A stretch of DNA of 64,000 nt from Caballeronia concitans (GCF_001544615.1 NZ_FCNV02000011.1:124001-188000); one strand, 5' to 3'. Numbered from the stretch's first letter, positions 29,428 to 40,001 are shown. The notes: a model not told the origin generated them from the sequence alone. Program-made: numbers and translations.

Positions 29428-29982
29428 ATGAAAATTGCGAAAGACACTGTCGTTTCGGTCGCGTACAAGCTATCGGATGCGCAAGGCAATCTGATCGAGG
29501 AAAGCGACGAGCCGATGGTCTATCTGCACGGCGGCTATGATGGCACGTTCCCCAAGATCGAGGAAGCGCTGGACGGTCGCGAGCCCGGCTATGAAACGCT
29601 GATCCAGCTCGAACCGCAGGACGCGTTCGGCGAATACGATCCCGAGCTCGTGAAGATCGAAGAGCGCAGCCGTTTTCCCGAGCCGCTCGAAGTGGGCATG
29701 CAGTTCGAAGGCGCGCCCGAAGACAGCGACGACGAACTCGACACGCTCATCTACACGGTGACGGACGTCGCGGAAGACAAGGTCGTGCTCGACGGCAATC
29801 ATCCGCTCGCGGGCATGGCGCTGCGTTTCGCGTTGTCGGTGCAGGAAGTGCGCACGGCGACCGAAGACGAAATCGAGCATCAGCACGCGCATGGCGCGGA
29901 TGGCCTGCACATCGCGGATGAAGACGAAGACGACGACGATGAAGGCGAGCCGCGCACGAATTCGGGTCCGACGCTGCACTGA
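29428..29982 (+). CDS. FKBP-type peptidyl-prolyl isomerase, SlyD-like
   Basis: This 184-residue cytosolic isomerase and chaperone begins at ATG 29428 (MKIAKDTVVSVAYKLSDAQ), preceded by TTGGAGG. The FKBP fold is split by the insert-in-flap domain as in SlyD (blocks GTFPKIEEALDGREPGYETLIQLEPQDAFGEYD and LDGNHPLAGMALRFALSVQEV). The C-terminus has a His cluster (EHQHAHGADGLH) and a run of acidic residues (DEDEDDDDEGE), suggestive of metal binding but shorter than the E. coli SlyD tail. Confidence 0.93.
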   Translation: MKIAKDTVVSVAYKLSDAQGNLIEESDEPMVYLHGGYDGTFPKIEEALDGREPGYETLIQLEPQDAFGEYDPELVKIEERSRFPEPLEVGMQFEGAPEDSDDELDTLIYTVTDVAEDKVVLDGNHPLAGMALRFALSVQEVRTATEDEIEHQHAHGADGLHIADEDEDDDDEGEPRTNSGPTLH

Positions 29983-30015
29983 GCGTGCGTCGAACTTCGT
30001 GGCAGGCGGTCATTG

Positions 30016-30046
30016 AAAAAGCGCAGCGCAAGGCTGCGCTTTTTTA
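30016..30046. terminator. Bidirectional intrinsic terminator (FKBP / phosphatase-like gene)
   Basis: The stem AAGCGCAGC / GCTGCGCTT is flanked by an A-run on the left and a T-run on the right. It overlaps the stop codon (30044-30046) of the minus-strand gene. Confidence 0.85.
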
Positions 30047-31396
30047 TTGCGCGCGACCGTTCGGGTTTGCAGCGCCGCCCGGCTGCACGCTCGACGCCGG
30101 CGACGATGGCACCGGAAGGATGGGCGGCAGCGCCTGCGGTGCTGTGAGAATGGGCGGCACACCGGATGCCGGTTGCACGAGCGATGGCGCCGGCGGCAGT
30201 GCGTCGGGCAAATCGTGCCGCAACGGCGCGGCCGGCGTTGATGACGGCGCCGGGTAGTTCATCGCATTCGGAACATACGGCACGGGCGCTTCGAATTGCG
30301 GTTCGCCGAAATCGCGTCTGCGCGCGTCGTTCGGGCCGCGAGCATCGCGGATATCGCGCACATCGCGTGTATCACGCACGCGCAGGCGGAAAGGCGGACG
30401 CCATCCCGCGCCGCTCGACACTTCCAGCCATTGCGATTGCGGTTTCTTCAGCGCGAGCGCCACACGCGTCAGGTTCGTGACGATGAGGCCCTTGTCGTTG
30501 CGCAGCGGCTGATCGATATGAAAGCCGTTCGCATCGGGCGTCTCCGTTCGATGAATCACGATGACCGGTCCGCGAAACGTTTCCGCAGCCTTCACGAGAC
30601 TGCGCTTCAATTCGAGAAAGCCGTCGCGCAGCTGCGTCGAGCGGGAAAAACGCAGCCACGCGAAGCGGTCGCGCCGCTCGTAACGCGCGAAGTCGGGATC
30701 GCCCTGAAGGACGATGACGAGCGCGCGCATCCCCGAGCGACGCGCGGATTCGGCGGCATGCTCGAGCCAGAACGTCGTCGCAACGGCGCGGTCTTCGAAC
30801 TCGCCGTTGCGCCCGCCCGCGGTCAGGTAATGATTGTTCGGACCCGGCGCATTGAGGCCGATCAACGCGACGCCTTGCGCCTGCCATCGCACGATTTCGC
30901 GAAACGGCCGAAAGCGCGCGACGTCGCTCTCGCGCGAAAGCGTGAGCGGCTCCTGTCCGAGCGAATTCGCATCCGGAAAGAAGAGCTGGCGTACGAAATC
31001 GAGCCGTTCGACGGGATCGTATGCGCCGGTGTGCGCGAGGCCGCAATCGGCCCAGTCGTGCTGGCCGAGCAGCAAGACGAGCGGCGCGCGCGAGGCGTCG
31101 AGCAGATCGCGGCGCGACTGGTACACGCTATCGCGGCAAGCCTCGGCGCTGCCCTTCACGTTGCCGTCGTAGACGATGAACGCGATATCGCGATCGCGCC
31201 CGATCGCATCGAGCATCTGACGCACGGGCGCTTCGTCGGCGGGGCGGGTGAGCGCATCCGCGATGACGGCGAAAGTGAGCGTGTCGTTGTTCTGCGCGTG
31301 CGCGCCGAAGCATGCGATGCCTAGCAGCGCCGCCAGCACGGCATGCACGGCGCGTGAGGCCGCGGCCGCGAAGCGGGATCGGCTGCGCGCCACCAT
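30044..31396 (-). CDS. Secreted metallophosphoesterase-like protein
   Basis: The start is ATG 31396, four bases after the mutS stop, giving 450 residues. An N-terminal signal peptide ends near GAHAQNND. The body resembles calcineurin-like phosphoesterases in layout (FAVIADAL, FIVYDGNVKGSAE, LLLGQHDWADCG, ALIGLNAPGPNNHYL). However, the expected DxH, GDxx and GNHE metal motifs appear altered to IAD, YDGN and GQHD. Catalytic competence is therefore doubtful. The C-terminal 110 residues are Pro/Ala/Arg-rich with repeated RD dipeptides (RDTRDVRDIRDARG). Close spacing suggests co-transcription with mutS. Confidence 0.75.
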   Translation of the reverse strand: MVARSRSRFAAAASRAVHAVLAALLGIACFGAHAQNNDTLTFAVIADALTRPADEAPVRQMLDAIGRDRDIAFIVYDGNVKGSAEACRDSVYQSRRDLLDASRAPLVLLLGQHDWADCGLAHTGAYDPVERLDFVRQLFFPDANSLGQEPLTLSRESDVARFRPFREIVRWQAQGVALIGLNAPGPNNHYLTAGGRNGEFEDRAVATTFWLEHAAESARRSGMRALVIVLQGDPDFARYERRDRFAWLRFSRSTQLRDGFLELKRSLVKAAETFRGPVIVIHRTETPDANGFHIDQPLRNDKGLIVTNLTRVALALKKPQSQWLEVSSGAGWRPPFRLRVRDTRDVRDIRDARGPNDARRRDFGEPQFEAPVPYVPNAMNYPAPSSTPAAPLRHDLPDALPPAPSLVQPASGVPPILTAPQALPPILPVPSSPASSVQPGGAANPNGRAQ

Positions 31397-31400
31397 GCGC

Positions 31401-34115
31401 TCAACGTGACGAATCCGGCGCGGAGGTCGCCAGTTCATGTAGTTCGTAGAGCAGATCGAGTGCATCGCGCGGACGCAGGTCGTTCGGATCGAACGTGCGC
31501 AGCTTTTCGAGCGCGGGATGCTCCGGTGCGTCGGTCTTCGTGGCTTCGTCGGCTTCTTCGGCCGGATCTTCGAACGCGTACGGCGGACTCGCGAAGAGGT
31601 CGAACTGCGCGGTCGGCTGGCCGATGGACTGCTGCTCCAGATGCACGAGATGCTTGCGCGCCGCGCGGATGACCGCTCCCGGCACGCCCGCGAGTTGCGC
31701 GACCTGCAGGCCGTAGCTCTGATTCGCCGGCCCTTCGCTGACGGCATGCAGAAACACGATGCCGTGATCGTGCTCAACCGCCGACAAGTGCACGTTCGCC
31801 GCCTGCGGAAACTCCGAAGGCAGTTGCGTGAGCTCGAAGTAATGCGTGGCGAAAAGCGTGTAGCAGTTGTTGTGCGACAGCAGATGCCGCGCGATCGCCC
31901 ACGCGAGCGCGAGGCCATCGAACGTGGAGGTGCCGCGTCCGATTTCATCCATCAGCACGAGGCTCGATGCGGTCGCGTCGTTCAAAATGGCTGCCGCTTC
32001 GGTCATCTCGACCATGAAGGTCGAACGTCCGCCTGCGAGGTCATCCGCTGCGCCGATGCGCGTGAAAATGCGATCCAGCTTGCCGAAGCGCGCGCGCCTG
32101 GCCGGCACATAACTGCCGACATACGCCATCAGCGCGATCAGCGCCGTCTGCCGCATGAACGTGGATTTACCGCCCATGTTCGGGCCGGTGATGAGCAGCA
32201 GCTTGCGCTCGTGGCTCAGGCAGCAATCGTTCGCGATGAATTGCTCCACCTGCGCCTCGACGACCGGATGCCGTCCCTGTTCGATATCGATGCCGGCATC
32301 GGCCGCGAACTCGGGCGCGACCCAGTCGAGCGCGCGGGCGCGTTCCGCGAATGCGCCGAGCAGATCGAGCTCGGCGAGCGCGCTCGCGACTCGCTGGCAA
32401 TCCGCGATGAAGGGCAGGAGGTTTTGCAAGAGCGCATCGTAAAGCGCGCGTTCGCGGGCGAGCGCGCGTTCCTGCGCGGACAGCGCCTTGTCCTCGAACG
32501 CTTTAAGTTCCGGCGTGATATAGCGTTCGGCGTTCTTCAGCGTTTGCCGGCGACGATAGTCGTCCGGCACCTTGTCGGTCTGGCCGCGCGTGACTTCGAT
32601 ATAGAAGCCGTGCACCTTGTTGTATTCGACGCGCAGATTCGCGATGCCCGTGCGTGTCCGTTCGCGCGTTTCGAGATCGATCAGAAACTGGTCGCAGTTC
32701 TCCGAAATGTCGCGCAGTTCGTCGAGGTCGGCGTCGTAGCCGCGCGCGATCACGCCGCCGTCGCGAATCAGCGCCGCCGGCTCGGGCGCGATGGCGCTCG
32801 TGAGCAAATGCAGGCATTCGCCCGGCGGCTGCAGCGCTTCGCCGATGCGCGCGAGCGCCGCGGTTTGCGCGGGCATCGCGGCGACGAGCGCCTGGAGATC
32901 GGGCAGGGCGGCGAAGGTATCGCGCAGGCTCGACAGATCGCGCGGACGCGCCGAGAGCAGCGCGAGCCGGCCCGTAATACGCTCGATGTCGGAGATCTTG
33001 CGCAACGCGGTGCGCAGCGCGTCGAGCCCGGTGGACGACGGTGCGTCCAGCAGCGCACCGATGGCCTGCTGACGCGTCTGCGCAATCGACGCATCGCGCG
33101 GCGGATGATGCAGCCAGTGCCGCAGCAGGCGGCTGCCCATCGTCGTGCAGCACGTATCGAGCAGCGAGCACAGCGTGGGCGATTCCGTGCCGCGCAGCGT
33201 TTCGGTGAGTTCGAGATTGCGCCGCGTCGCGGGATCGAGCCCGATGTACTCCGATTCATATTCGACCTTCAGGCTGCGCACGTGACGCAACTGCTGGCCT
33301 TGCGTCGCCGCCGCGTACAGCAGCAGCGCGCCCGCCGCGCCGCATGCGCAGGTGAGTGATTCGCCGCCGAAGCCGTCGAGGCTCGCGACATCGAGCTGTT
33401 CGCGCAGGCGCGCGGTGCCGGAGCCGACATCGAAGTGCCAGGCCGGCACGCGCGTGGTCGCGGCGAGCTGCGCGACGCCGAACGTGGCGCGCATGTCCGT
33501 GACGGTATCCGCGATGAGCGTTTCCGACGGACGGATGCGCTCCAGCGCCGCCGCCACCTGCTCGGGCGCGACTTCCGCGAGCCTGAGCGCGCCGCTCGCG
33601 AGATTGAGCCACGCGAGTCCGACGTTCGTCACCACGCCGCGACGGTTATGCGCGGGGCACAGCGCGAGCAGATAGACATCGTTCTTGTCGGAGAGCAGGG
33701 CGGCGTCGGTCAGCGTGCCGGGCGTCACCACGCGCACGACCTTGCGTTCGACCGGTCCTTTCGATGTCGCCGGATCGCCGATCTGCTCGCAAATCGCCAC
33801 CGATTCGCCGAGCTTCACGAGCTTGGCCAGGTATTGCTCGCACGCATGATGCGGCACGCCCGCCATGCGGATGGGATTGCCGCCCGACGCGCCGCGCTGC
33901 GTGAGCGTGAGATCGAGCAGGCGCGCGGCTTTCTCGGCATCGTCGAAAAACAGCTCGTAAAAATCGCCCATGCGATAAAAAACGAGCGTGCCGGGATGCT
34001 CCGCCTTGATGCGAAGGTACTGCTGCATCATCGGCGTGTGGTGCGAGAAGTCCGCCGGAAGCGCGGCCGAGGCCGGGGCGGGAGAAGAGTCGGGAGTTGC
34101 CGTGTGATTGCCCAT
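31401..34115 (-). CDS. mutS: DNA mismatch repair protein MutS
   Basis: MutS recognises mismatches and recruits MutL. The 904-residue protein has the N-terminal mismatch-recognition Phe-x-Glu motif ([19 protein letters not shown]), the clamp and lever region, and Walker [28 protein letters not shown] and [12 protein letters not shown] follow in the ATPase domain. A low-complexity acidic linker precedes the C-terminal dimerisation part. It is longer than E. coli MutS (853) because of N-terminal and linker additions. No lesion is seen. Confidence 0.98.
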   Translation of the reverse strand: MGNHTATPDSSPAPASAALPADFSHHTPMMQQYLRIKAEHPGTLVFYRMGDFYELFFDDAEKAARLLDLTLTQRGASGGNPIRMAGVPHHACEQYLAKLVKLGESVAICEQIGDPATSKGPVERKVVRVVTPGTLTDAALLSDKNDVYLLALCPAHNRRGVVTNVGLAWLNLASGALRLAEVAPEQVAAALERIRPSETLIADTVTDMRATFGVAQLAATTRVPAWHFDVGSGTARLREQLDVASLDGFGGESLTCACGAAGALLLYAAATQGQQLRHVRSLKVEYESEYIGLDPATRRNLELTETLRGTESPTLCSLLDTCCTTMGSRLLRHWLHHPPRDASIAQTRQQAIGALLDAPSSTGLDALRTALRKISDIERITGRLALLSARPRDLSSLRDTFAALPDLQALVAAMPAQTAALARIGEALQPPGECLHLLTSAIAPEPAALIRDGGVIARGYDADLDELRDISENCDQFLIDLETRERTRTGIANLRVEYNKVHGFYIEVTRGQTDKVPDDYRRRQTLKNAERYITPELKAFEDKALSAQERALARERALYDALLQNLLPFIADCQRVASALAELDLLGAFAERARALDWVAPEFAADAGIDIEQGRHPVVEAQVEQFIANDCCLSHERKLLLITGPNMGGKSTFMRQTALIALMAYVGSYVPARRARFGKLDRIFTRIGAADDLAGGRSTFMVEMTEAAAILNDATASSLVLMDEIGRGTSTFDGLALAWAIARHLLSHNNCYTLFATHYFELTQLPSEFPQAANVHLSAVEHDHGIVFLHAVSEGPANQSYGLQVAQLAGVPGAVIRAARKHLVHLEQQSIGQPTAQFDLFASPPYAFEDPAEEADEATKTDAPEHPALEKLRTFDPNDLRPRDALDLLYELHELATSAPDSSR

Positions 34116-34241
34116 CTTGCGTGCGGTAATGGCGAATGGACCGAACGCGACGCGCGTTCAGCCGCGAATCAGCCGATAGTGCAAGAGTTTAACCTGTGCA
34201 GGTTGAGGGGCGGAGACGGCCGGAAGGGATAGGCCGAGTGC

Positions 34242-34273
34242 AAAAACGAAAGGGGCCACCCGGTGGTGGCCCC
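34242..34273 (-). terminator. Intrinsic terminator of the DUF883 gene
   Basis: The nine-base stem GGGGCCACC / GGTGGCCCC (34252-34273) is followed on the minus strand by a T-rich run. It sits 26 bases after the DUF883 stop. Confidence 0.75.
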
Positions 34274-34298
34274 GTCCTGCGGCTACAGCGCCTGCCGA

Positions 34299-34667
34299 TC
34301 AGGAGCGTCCCGCCAGGAAGCCGACGAGCAGCGCGAGGCCCGCCACCGCGCCGAGCGTGTGCCACGGCTTGTCGTGCACGAAGTCATCGGCGTAGCCTGC
34401 TGCGTCGCCGATCCGGCCGCTGATTGCCGAGCTTGCGCCGTCCATCTGCGAGCGTGCGTACTTGAGCTTCGACTGCAATTGCTTGCGCAGCTTGTCGGCG
34501 TCGATGTCCTTGGCGCCCTGGAGCGAGCTTTCCAGATCGTCGAGAAGGCTGCGCAACTGGTCGCTGGCCGAATCGACGACATCGCCCGCACCGCGCACCG
34601 CGCGCTGGCCGACGTCGGCTGCGCCATTGATCTTGCTCTCGAGCGTCGAACGTGTGAACAATCCCAT
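34299..34667 (-). CDS. DUF883 family (ElaB/YqjD-like) membrane-anchored stress protein
   Basis: This 122-residue protein starts best at ATG 34667 (MGLFTRSTLESK), seven bases after AAAGGAG; an in-frame ATG at 34673 is too close to that site. It consists of an amphipathic helical region (SDQLRSLLDDLESSLQGAKDID and RKQLQSKLKYARSQMD). The conserved DDFVHDKPWHTLGAVAGLALLVGFLAGRS tail then forms a C-terminal membrane anchor. Relatives in E. coli bind ribosomes in stationary phase; that role is inferred here. Confidence 0.88.
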   Translation of the reverse strand: MGLFTRSTLESKINGAADVGQRAVRGAGDVVDSASDQLRSLLDDLESSLQGAKDIDADKLRKQLQSKLKYARSQMDGASSAISGRIGDAAGYADDFVHDKPWHTLGAVAGLALLVGFLAGRS

Positions 34668-34878
34668 TTTCATGCTCCTTTATTGACGTGCCGAAGAATG
34701 GCGGCGCACACGCGTGATGCCCGTGCCTGTTACGCGCGCCGCCTCGTGCGCATCATGCGCCTTTCGTCCTCTTGCGTTCACTGCTGTTACGACTTCGACT
34801 CGTCCGCCATCGTTCCCTCCCTTTGTCGCGAATCGGGCGGCGCGAGGCGATGAACCGGACACCAGGCTCAAGCAAGGA
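34668..34878. other. Intergenic region between lplT and the DUF883 gene
   Basis: About 210 bases carry the promoter side of the DUF883 gene. I see no further gene and no clear terminator for lplT. Confidence 0.35.
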
Positions 34879-36177
34879 TCATTCCTCGACGAGCGCGCCG
34901 AGGTCGACTTCGCGCTCGTTGCGCGTGTGGCGGCGCATGGCGAGCGCCATCATGCCGCAGACGAAGACGCCGAATATCACGATGATCCACTGCACCGGCA
35001 CTTTCCCGGTTAAAAGCAGGGCGTAGGAGCCGAGCATGGCGAGCACGGCGAGGTTCTGGTTGAAATTCTGCACGGCGATGGAATGCCCCGCCGAAAGAAG
35101 CGTCGCGCCGCGATGCTGAAGAATGGCGTTCATCGGCACGATGAAAAAGCCCGACAATCCGCCGAGCGCGATCATCAGCGGATAGGCCATCAAGATATAC
35201 GCGGGCATGAAAAGCGAACCGACGTGCACGCCCGCGCCCGCCGGAAACAGATCCTTGTTGTAGAACGCCATCGCGACAGCCACCGCGCCGATCAGCACGC
35301 CGACCGGCAGCACCTTGAGCGACTGCCTGAGCGCGATCCACGCCGATGCCGCCGCCGCGCCCAGCGCGATGCCTACGCCCGTCACGCCCTGCAGCACCGC
35401 CGCTTTCGACAGCGAGAGCCCGAGATTCGCATCGGCCCATTTGAGCACGAGCAGTTGCAGCGTGACGGCGGCGCCCCACAGCAGCGTCGTGACCCATAGC
35501 GCGATCTGCGCGAGCTTGTCGCTCCACAGCACCTTGAAGCAGTGCGAGAAGTCGTGGACGAGGCGCGTCGGCTGCGTGAGCAGGTTCGGGTAGCGCGCGC
35601 CGGTATCGGGAATGAACACGTTGATGACGGCCGCCGACGCGTAGATCACCATCACGGCGAACATCGCGGCATGCGCGGCGCTGCTCACGAGCGGCACGTG
35701 CGCGTGCTCGACCCATCGGCCGACGACCTGGCTCACCAGCGCGCCGCCGATCACGGTGCCGAGAATCGTCGAGCCGACCGTCGCGGATTCGAGCCATGCG
35801 TTCGCGGTAATCAGCTTTTCCGCCGGCAGCAGTTCCGTGAGGATGCCGTACTTCGCGGGCGAATACGCCGCCGCGCCGAGGCCGACCACGCCGTACGCGA
35901 TCATCGGATGCACGCCCGCGATCATCAGCGCGCAGCCGCCCGCCTTGAGCGCGTTGGAGATGAACATGACGTGGCGCTTCTGCAAGGCGTCGGCGAATGC
36001 ACCGACGAAGGGCGCGAGCACCACATACGACACGGTGAAGAAGATCTGCAACAGCGGCGTGACCCACGGCGCGGAATGCACGACGGCGAGCATCGCGATG
36101 GCCGCGATCAAGAGCGCGTTATCCGCGAGCGACGAGACGAACTGCGCGGCGATGATCGTGTAGAAGCCTTTTTTCAT
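34879..36177 (-). CDS. lplT: Lysophospholipid transporter LplT (MFS)
   Basis: This 432-residue major-facilitator protein starts at ATG 36177 (MKKGFYTIIAAQFVSSLADNALLIAA). The start matches LplT, including FSSxADN. Further blocks are LAPFVGAFADALQKRHVMFISNALK, YSPAKYGILTELLP and SGFFIVPMNAILQHRG. LplT flips lysophospholipids inward for re-acylation by an acyltransferase (aas in E. coli); no such partner is adjacent here. About twelve hydrophobic segments are visible. The ribosome site is weak. Confidence 0.93.
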   Translation of the reverse strand: MKKGFYTIIAAQFVSSLADNALLIAAIAMLAVVHSAPWVTPLLQIFFTVSYVVLAPFVGAFADALQKRHVMFISNALKAGGCALMIAGVHPMIAYGVVGLGAAAYSPAKYGILTELLPAEKLITANAWLESATVGSTILGTVIGGALVSQVVGRWVEHAHVPLVSSAAHAAMFAVMVIYASAAVINVFIPDTGARYPNLLTQPTRLVHDFSHCFKVLWSDKLAQIALWVTTLLWGAAVTLQLLVLKWADANLGLSLSKAAVLQGVTGVGIALGAAAASAWIALRQSLKVLPVGVLIGAVAVAMAFYNKDLFPAGAGVHVGSLFMPAYILMAYPLMIALGGLSGFFIVPMNAILQHRGATLLSAGHSIAVQNFNQNLAVLAMLGSYALLLTGKVPVQWIIVIFGVFVCGMMALAMRRHTRNEREVDLGALVEE

Positions 36178-36389
36178 GTCGGGCTGGATGCCGGGCGCGC
36201 GGCGGGGAAGGGAAACGACTGAAACGGCGGCGGTCCTCTCGACCGGATAGCCGAAAAGCGCGCTCTGCGATGAGAGGCGACAGCGAACTGTAGCGGAGCC
36301 GGGCGTCGATTGCAGAGCACGCGCCGCGCCCGGAGGAAGAATGGGAAAAGCGAGGCGACGGTGCGCCCCGCTGTGCCACGTTCGTCGCG

Positions 36390-37193
36390 TTATTCGCCCG
36401 TCAGGCGCGTGCGCGAGTACATGTCGAGAATCTTGACCATTTGCGCGTAGACCTTCGGATTCGCCGCGACGATTTCGTTCTTGAACAGGAAATCCGATTC
36501 GCCGGTGTAATTGCCGACGAGTCCGCCTGCTTCGGTCACGATCAGGCTGCCCGCCGCCACGTCCCACGGATGAATGCCCTGCTCGAAGAAGCCGTCGAGC
36601 CGTCCGGCCGCGACGTTCGCGAGATCGAGCGCAGCCGCGCCGGGGCGGCGCAGGCCCGCGCACGACAGCGTCATTTCGCTGAAGAGGCGCGTGTAGGCGT
36701 TGAGGCCTTGGCCGTCGCGGAACGGGAAGCCCGTGCCGATGAGCGCATCCGACAAACGATCCAGCTTGCCGACGCGAATACGGCGCTCGTTCAGATACGC
36801 GCCGCGTCCGCGCGATGCGGTGAAGAGATCGTTGCGCGTCGGGTCATAGACGACGGCCTGCGTGACGACGCCCCGGTGCACGAGCGCGATGGACACGCAG
36901 TAATACGGAAAGCCGTGGATGAAGTTGGTGGTGCCGTCGAGCGGATCGATGATCCACTGATACTCGGACTCGCGCTCGTCCGCGCCGGATTCTTCGGCGA
37001 GAATCGAATGGTCGGGATAGGCGGTGTGCAGCGTCTCGATGATGGCGGCTTCGGACGCCTTGTCGACTTCCGTCACGAAGTCGTTGTGCTGCTTCTTGCT
37101 GACCAGGAGGCGATCCAGGTCGAGCGACGCGCGGTTGATGATCTGTCCGGCGCGGCGCGCGGCCTTGACAGCGATATTGAGCATCGGTTGCAT
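36390..37193 (-). CDS. suhB: Inositol-1-monophosphatase SuhB
   Basis: SuhB hydrolyses inositol phosphates and in E. coli also acts in rRNA transcription antitermination. The 267-residue length equals E. coli SuhB. It starts at ATG 37193 ([19 protein letters not shown]), preceded by AAAGGA eight bases upstream. The metal-binding blocks are [29 protein letters not shown] and [19 protein letters not shown]. The gene is divergent from trmJ, a common arrangement in this group. Confidence 0.96.
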   Translation of the reverse strand: MQPMLNIAVKAARRAGQIINRASLDLDRLLVSKKQHNDFVTEVDKASEAAIIETLHTAYPDHSILAEESGADERESEYQWIIDPLDGTTNFIHGFPYYCVSIALVHRGVVTQAVVYDPTRNDLFTASRGRGAYLNERRIRVGKLDRLSDALIGTGFPFRDGQGLNAYTRLFSEMTLSCAGLRRPGAAALDLANVAAGRLDGFFEQGIHPWDVAAGSLIVTEAGGLVGNYTGESDFLFKNEIVAANPKVYAQMVKILDMYSRTRLTGE

Positions 37194-37399
37194 GAGCGAA
37201 ATCCTTTGATCGCCACGCGCGCTATGCAATGGCGCGGGCGATGAAGTTGGCGACAACGACTATGTCGACGAAAGACGAATTGAATAAGAGCGGGGCGCTC
37301 GCAGACGGTTTCGAAAAGAAACGGTCACGGCGCGCGAACGCGCCATTTTACCCGAAGCCGGCCGTTTCCGACTGCGGCGGCGGTCCCGGTGCTTCGCGA

Positions 37400-37405
37400 T
37401 AAGAT
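37400..37405 (+). promoter_or_regulatory. Possible -10 box of trmJ
   Basis: TAAGAT lies 44 bases before the favoured TTG start and downstream of the alternative GTG at 37389. If used, it rules the GTG out. Confidence 0.3.
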
Positions 37406-37448
37406 AGCCGGTTACCCGCTTTTCCAACCCTCAAGCAGAATCCGCGCC

Positions 37449-38219
37449 TTGGAATCCAACGAACTTTCTCTTCACGCCGACGGCTTCGCGTCCACGCGCT
37501 TCGTTCTCGTCGAGCCGAGTCACCCGGGCAACGTGGGCGCGGCGGCGCGCGCGCTCAAGACGATGGGCTTCGCGCGCCTCGTGCTCGTCGCGCCGCGCGT
37601 GCCGAACGTCAAGGACGAGCCGGAAGCCGTCGCGATGGCTTCCGGCGCCGACGATGTCCTCGCTTCGGCGCAAGTCGTCGAGTCGCTCGCGGACGCGCTC
37701 GTCGGCGTGCACTGGTCCGTCGCGCTGACGGCGCGCATGCGCGAATACGGCCCGCCGCAGATGCCGCCGCGCGAGCTGGCGCAGCGCGCGCCCGCATTCG
37801 CGCGGGACGGCGACATCGCGCTCGTGTTCGGCAACGAGCGCACGGGCCTGTCCAACGCCGATGTCGAGCGATGCAGCGCGCTCGCGCATATTCCGGCCAA
37901 TCCGGCGTACAGCTCGCTGAATCTCGCGCAGGCGGTGCAGGTGCTCGCGTACGAATTGCGCCTCGCGTTTCACGAAGCCGCGCCCGAAGCGGCGGCCGTG
38001 GCATCGGCGGGGCAGAGCGCATCGAGCGATGAAATCGAAGGCATGTACGCGCATCTAGAAGAGGCGCTCGTCGCGCTCGAATTTCTCGATCCCGCCAATC
38101 CGAAGAAGTTGATGTCGCGCGTGCGGCGGCTTTTCGCGCGTTCGGGGCTGGAGCGCGAGGAAGTGAACATCCTGCGCGGCATCGCGAAGCACATTCTCCT
38201 GCGCGACAAGAAGGGCTGA
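37449..38219 (+). CDS. trmJ: tRNA (cytidine/uridine-2'-O)-methyltransferase TrmJ
   Basis: TrmJ 2'-O-methylates position 32 of tRNAs. The SPOUT-fold motifs are clear: FVLVEPSHPGNVGAAARALKTMGF, LVFGNERTGLSN and IPANPAYSSLNLAQAVQVLAYELRL, which form the knotted SAM site. The favoured start is TTG 37449 (LESNELSLHADG), giving 256 residues. GTG 37389 would add 20 residues (LRDKIAGYPLFQ) that look untranslated and contain a possible -10 box. A C-terminal helical extension follows the knot, as in E. coli TrmJ. Confidence 0.92.
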   Translation: MESNELSLHADGFASTRFVLVEPSHPGNVGAAARALKTMGFARLVLVAPRVPNVKDEPEAVAMASGADDVLASAQVVESLADALVGVHWSVALTARMREYGPPQMPPRELAQRAPAFARDGDIALVFGNERTGLSNADVERCSALAHIPANPAYSSLNLAQAVQVLAYELRLAFHEAAPEAAAVASAGQSASSDEIEGMYAHLEEALVALEFLDPANPKKLMSRVRRLFARSGLEREEVNILRGIAKHILLRDKKG

Positions 38220-38270
38220 CGCAGACCGCGCTGCCAGCGGGGGCATCGGACGCGGCGCGCGCGAGCGTCC

Positions 38271-38323
38271 TACAATCGGCGAAAAACAGCGCGCCGTCAT
38301 AAGCATTGCTTTTTTCGTGCTTA
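38271..38323 (+). promoter_or_regulatory. Probable cysE control region: -10 box and inverted repeat
   Basis: TACAAT (38271-38276) is a possible -10. Downstream, TAAGCA (38300-38305) is mirrored by TGCTTA (38318-38323), which would form a hairpin early in the leader before the ATG at 38388. No regulator can be named. Confidence 0.35.
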
Positions 38324-38387
38324 AGCGGCGGACGACACAACGCCGCGCCGATGCCGCGTCGCCCCAATCCCCGACCGAGAGTCCGAC

Positions 38388-39173
38388 ATGTTCGACCGAA
38401 TCCGCGAAGACATCGCCGCCATCCGCGAGCGCGATCCCGCCGCCCGCAGCGTCTGGGAAGTCGTGACGTGTTATCCGGGGCTGCATGCGATCGTCCTGCA
38501 CCGCTTCGCGCACGCGTGCTGGCGGCGCGGCTGGCGCTGGCTCGGGCGATTCGTGTCGCAGATGGCGCGCTTTCTGACCGGCATCGAGATTCATCCGGGC
38601 GCGACGCTCGGACGGCGCGTGTTCATCGATCACGGCATGGGCGTCGTGATCGGCGAGACGGCGGAAATCGGCGACGACTGCACGATCTATCAGGGCGTGA
38701 CGCTCGGCGGCACGTCGCTCGCGCGCGGCGCGAAGCGGCATCCGACGCTCGAGCGCGGCGTGATCGTCGGCGCGGGCGCGAAGGTGCTGGGCAGCTTTAC
38801 CGTCGGCGCGGAGGCGAAGATCGGCTCGAACGCGGTCGTCGTGAAGCCGGTGCCGGCAGGCGGCACGGCGGTGGGCAATCCGGCGCGCATCGTGATGCCC
38901 GCGGTGCCGAAGCCGAAAGTCGATGCCCGCGACGGCTTCTGCGCCTACGGCATCACGCCGAACGCGGACGATCCCGTGTCGCTCGCGATCCACGGCCTGA
39001 TCGATCACGCGTCGACGCAGTCGCAGCGCACCGATGAAATCGTCGCGGCGCTGGAGCGGCTGGGCGCGCGCGTGGAGGCGCTGCACGGCGCGGACGGCGC
39101 GGCGCTCGTCGATCTCAAGCGTCTTTGCACCGCGATGGACGGCCAGCCGCGCGACGCCGAACGCCAGCTATAA
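38388..39173 (+). CDS. cysE: Serine O-acetyltransferase
   Basis: CysE acetylates serine with acetyl-CoA, the entry to cysteine synthesis. The 261-residue protein has the N-terminal helical domain ([21 protein letters not shown]). The hexapeptide-repeat active site follows: [45 protein letters not shown] with the catalytic His/Asp. The C-terminus ends in RQL and does not end in Ile; it extends beyond the hexapeptide domain, so binding to cysteine synthase through a terminal Ile is not supported. The last 6 bases overlap lpxH on the other strand. Confidence 0.95.
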   Translation: MFDRIREDIAAIRERDPAARSVWEVVTCYPGLHAIVLHRFAHACWRRGWRWLGRFVSQMARFLTGIEIHPGATLGRRVFIDHGMGVVIGETAEIGDDCTIYQGVTLGGTSLARGAKRHPTLERGVIVGAGAKVLGSFTVGAEAKIGSNAVVVKPVPAGGTAVGNPARIVMPAVPKPKVDARDGFCAYGITPNADDPVSLAIHGLIDHASTQSQRTDEIVAALERLGARVEALHGADGAALVDLKRLCTAMDGQPRDAERQL

Positions 39174-39989
39174 GGGCAACGCGCGCACGCCCCCGGCATC
39201 GACGCGCAGATAGCCGCCGCGCGGCGCGTCGATATCGAGTTCCCAATCCGGCAGCACCCAGCGCACGCCGTCGGCTTCGCGATGCATCGCCGGGCGATGC
39301 GTGTGGCCGTGGATCATCGTATGCGTGCGGCTCCTGGCGAACAGCGACGCGACGGCCTCGCGCGTCACGTCGTATTTCGGCGATGCGCCGTTCGTCCGCG
39401 CGCCTTCGCTCGTCATGCGCATGCGCTGGCCGATGGCAAGCCGCGACTTGAGCGGCAACGCGAGGAACAGCCGTTGCGCGAGCGGGTTGCGCGCGAAGCG
39501 GCGAAAACGCTGATAGCCGGGATCGGCGGTGCAGAGCGCATCGCCGTGGGCGAGCACCATGCGCGTGCCGAACGCGGTCATCGTGAACGGATCGGGCAGG
39601 GGCATCGCGCCGGCTTCCTTCATGAAACGCTTGCCCAGCAGGAAGTCGCGATTGCCGTGCATCACGTAAAGCCCGATGCCGCGCTCGGACAGCGTGTGCA
39701 TCAGCTTCGTCATGCGGCGCGCGAAGCGGCCACGCTCGTCGGTGCAGGCAGGATCGAGCACGTCGTCGCCGATCCAGAATTCGAAGAGATCGCCGAGGAC
39801 GAAAACCGAGTCGGCGTCGTTCGCCGTGACCTCGATGAAATGCTCGAACGCGGCGACCGTGTTCGGAATCGCCTCGCTCAAGTGCAGGTCCGAAATGAAA
39901 AACAGCGGGCGCGCGTCATGCGCTGCGCCCGCTGCTTCCCGTCCTGCTTCGTGCCTCGCCTCGTGGCTGAAAGGCGGCGTATCGATCAT
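39168..39989 (-). CDS. lpxH: UDP-2,3-diacylglucosamine diphosphatase LpxH
   Basis: LpxH cleaves UDP-2,3-diacylglucosamine to lipid X in lipid A synthesis at the inner membrane surface. The 273-residue protein has all calcineurin-like metal motifs: [48 protein letters not shown] and [10 protein letters not shown]. An N-terminal extension of about 25 residues ([17 protein letters not shown]) precedes the fold. It follows ppiB by 12 bases on the same strand. Confidence 0.95.
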   Translation of the reverse strand: MIDTPPFSHEARHEAGREAAGAAHDARPLFFISDLHLSEAIPNTVAAFEHFIEVTANDADSVFVLGDLFEFWIGDDVLDPACTDERGRFARRMTKLMHTLSERGIGLYVMHGNRDFLLGKRFMKEAGAMPLPDPFTMTAFGTRMVLAHGDALCTADPGYQRFRRFARNPLAQRLFLALPLKSRLAIGQRMRMTSEGARTNGASPKYDVTREAVASLFARSRTHTMIHGHTHRPAMHREADGVRWVLPDWELDIDAPRGGYLRVDAGGVRALPL

Positions 39990-40001
39990 GCGATGCGCGT
40001 T

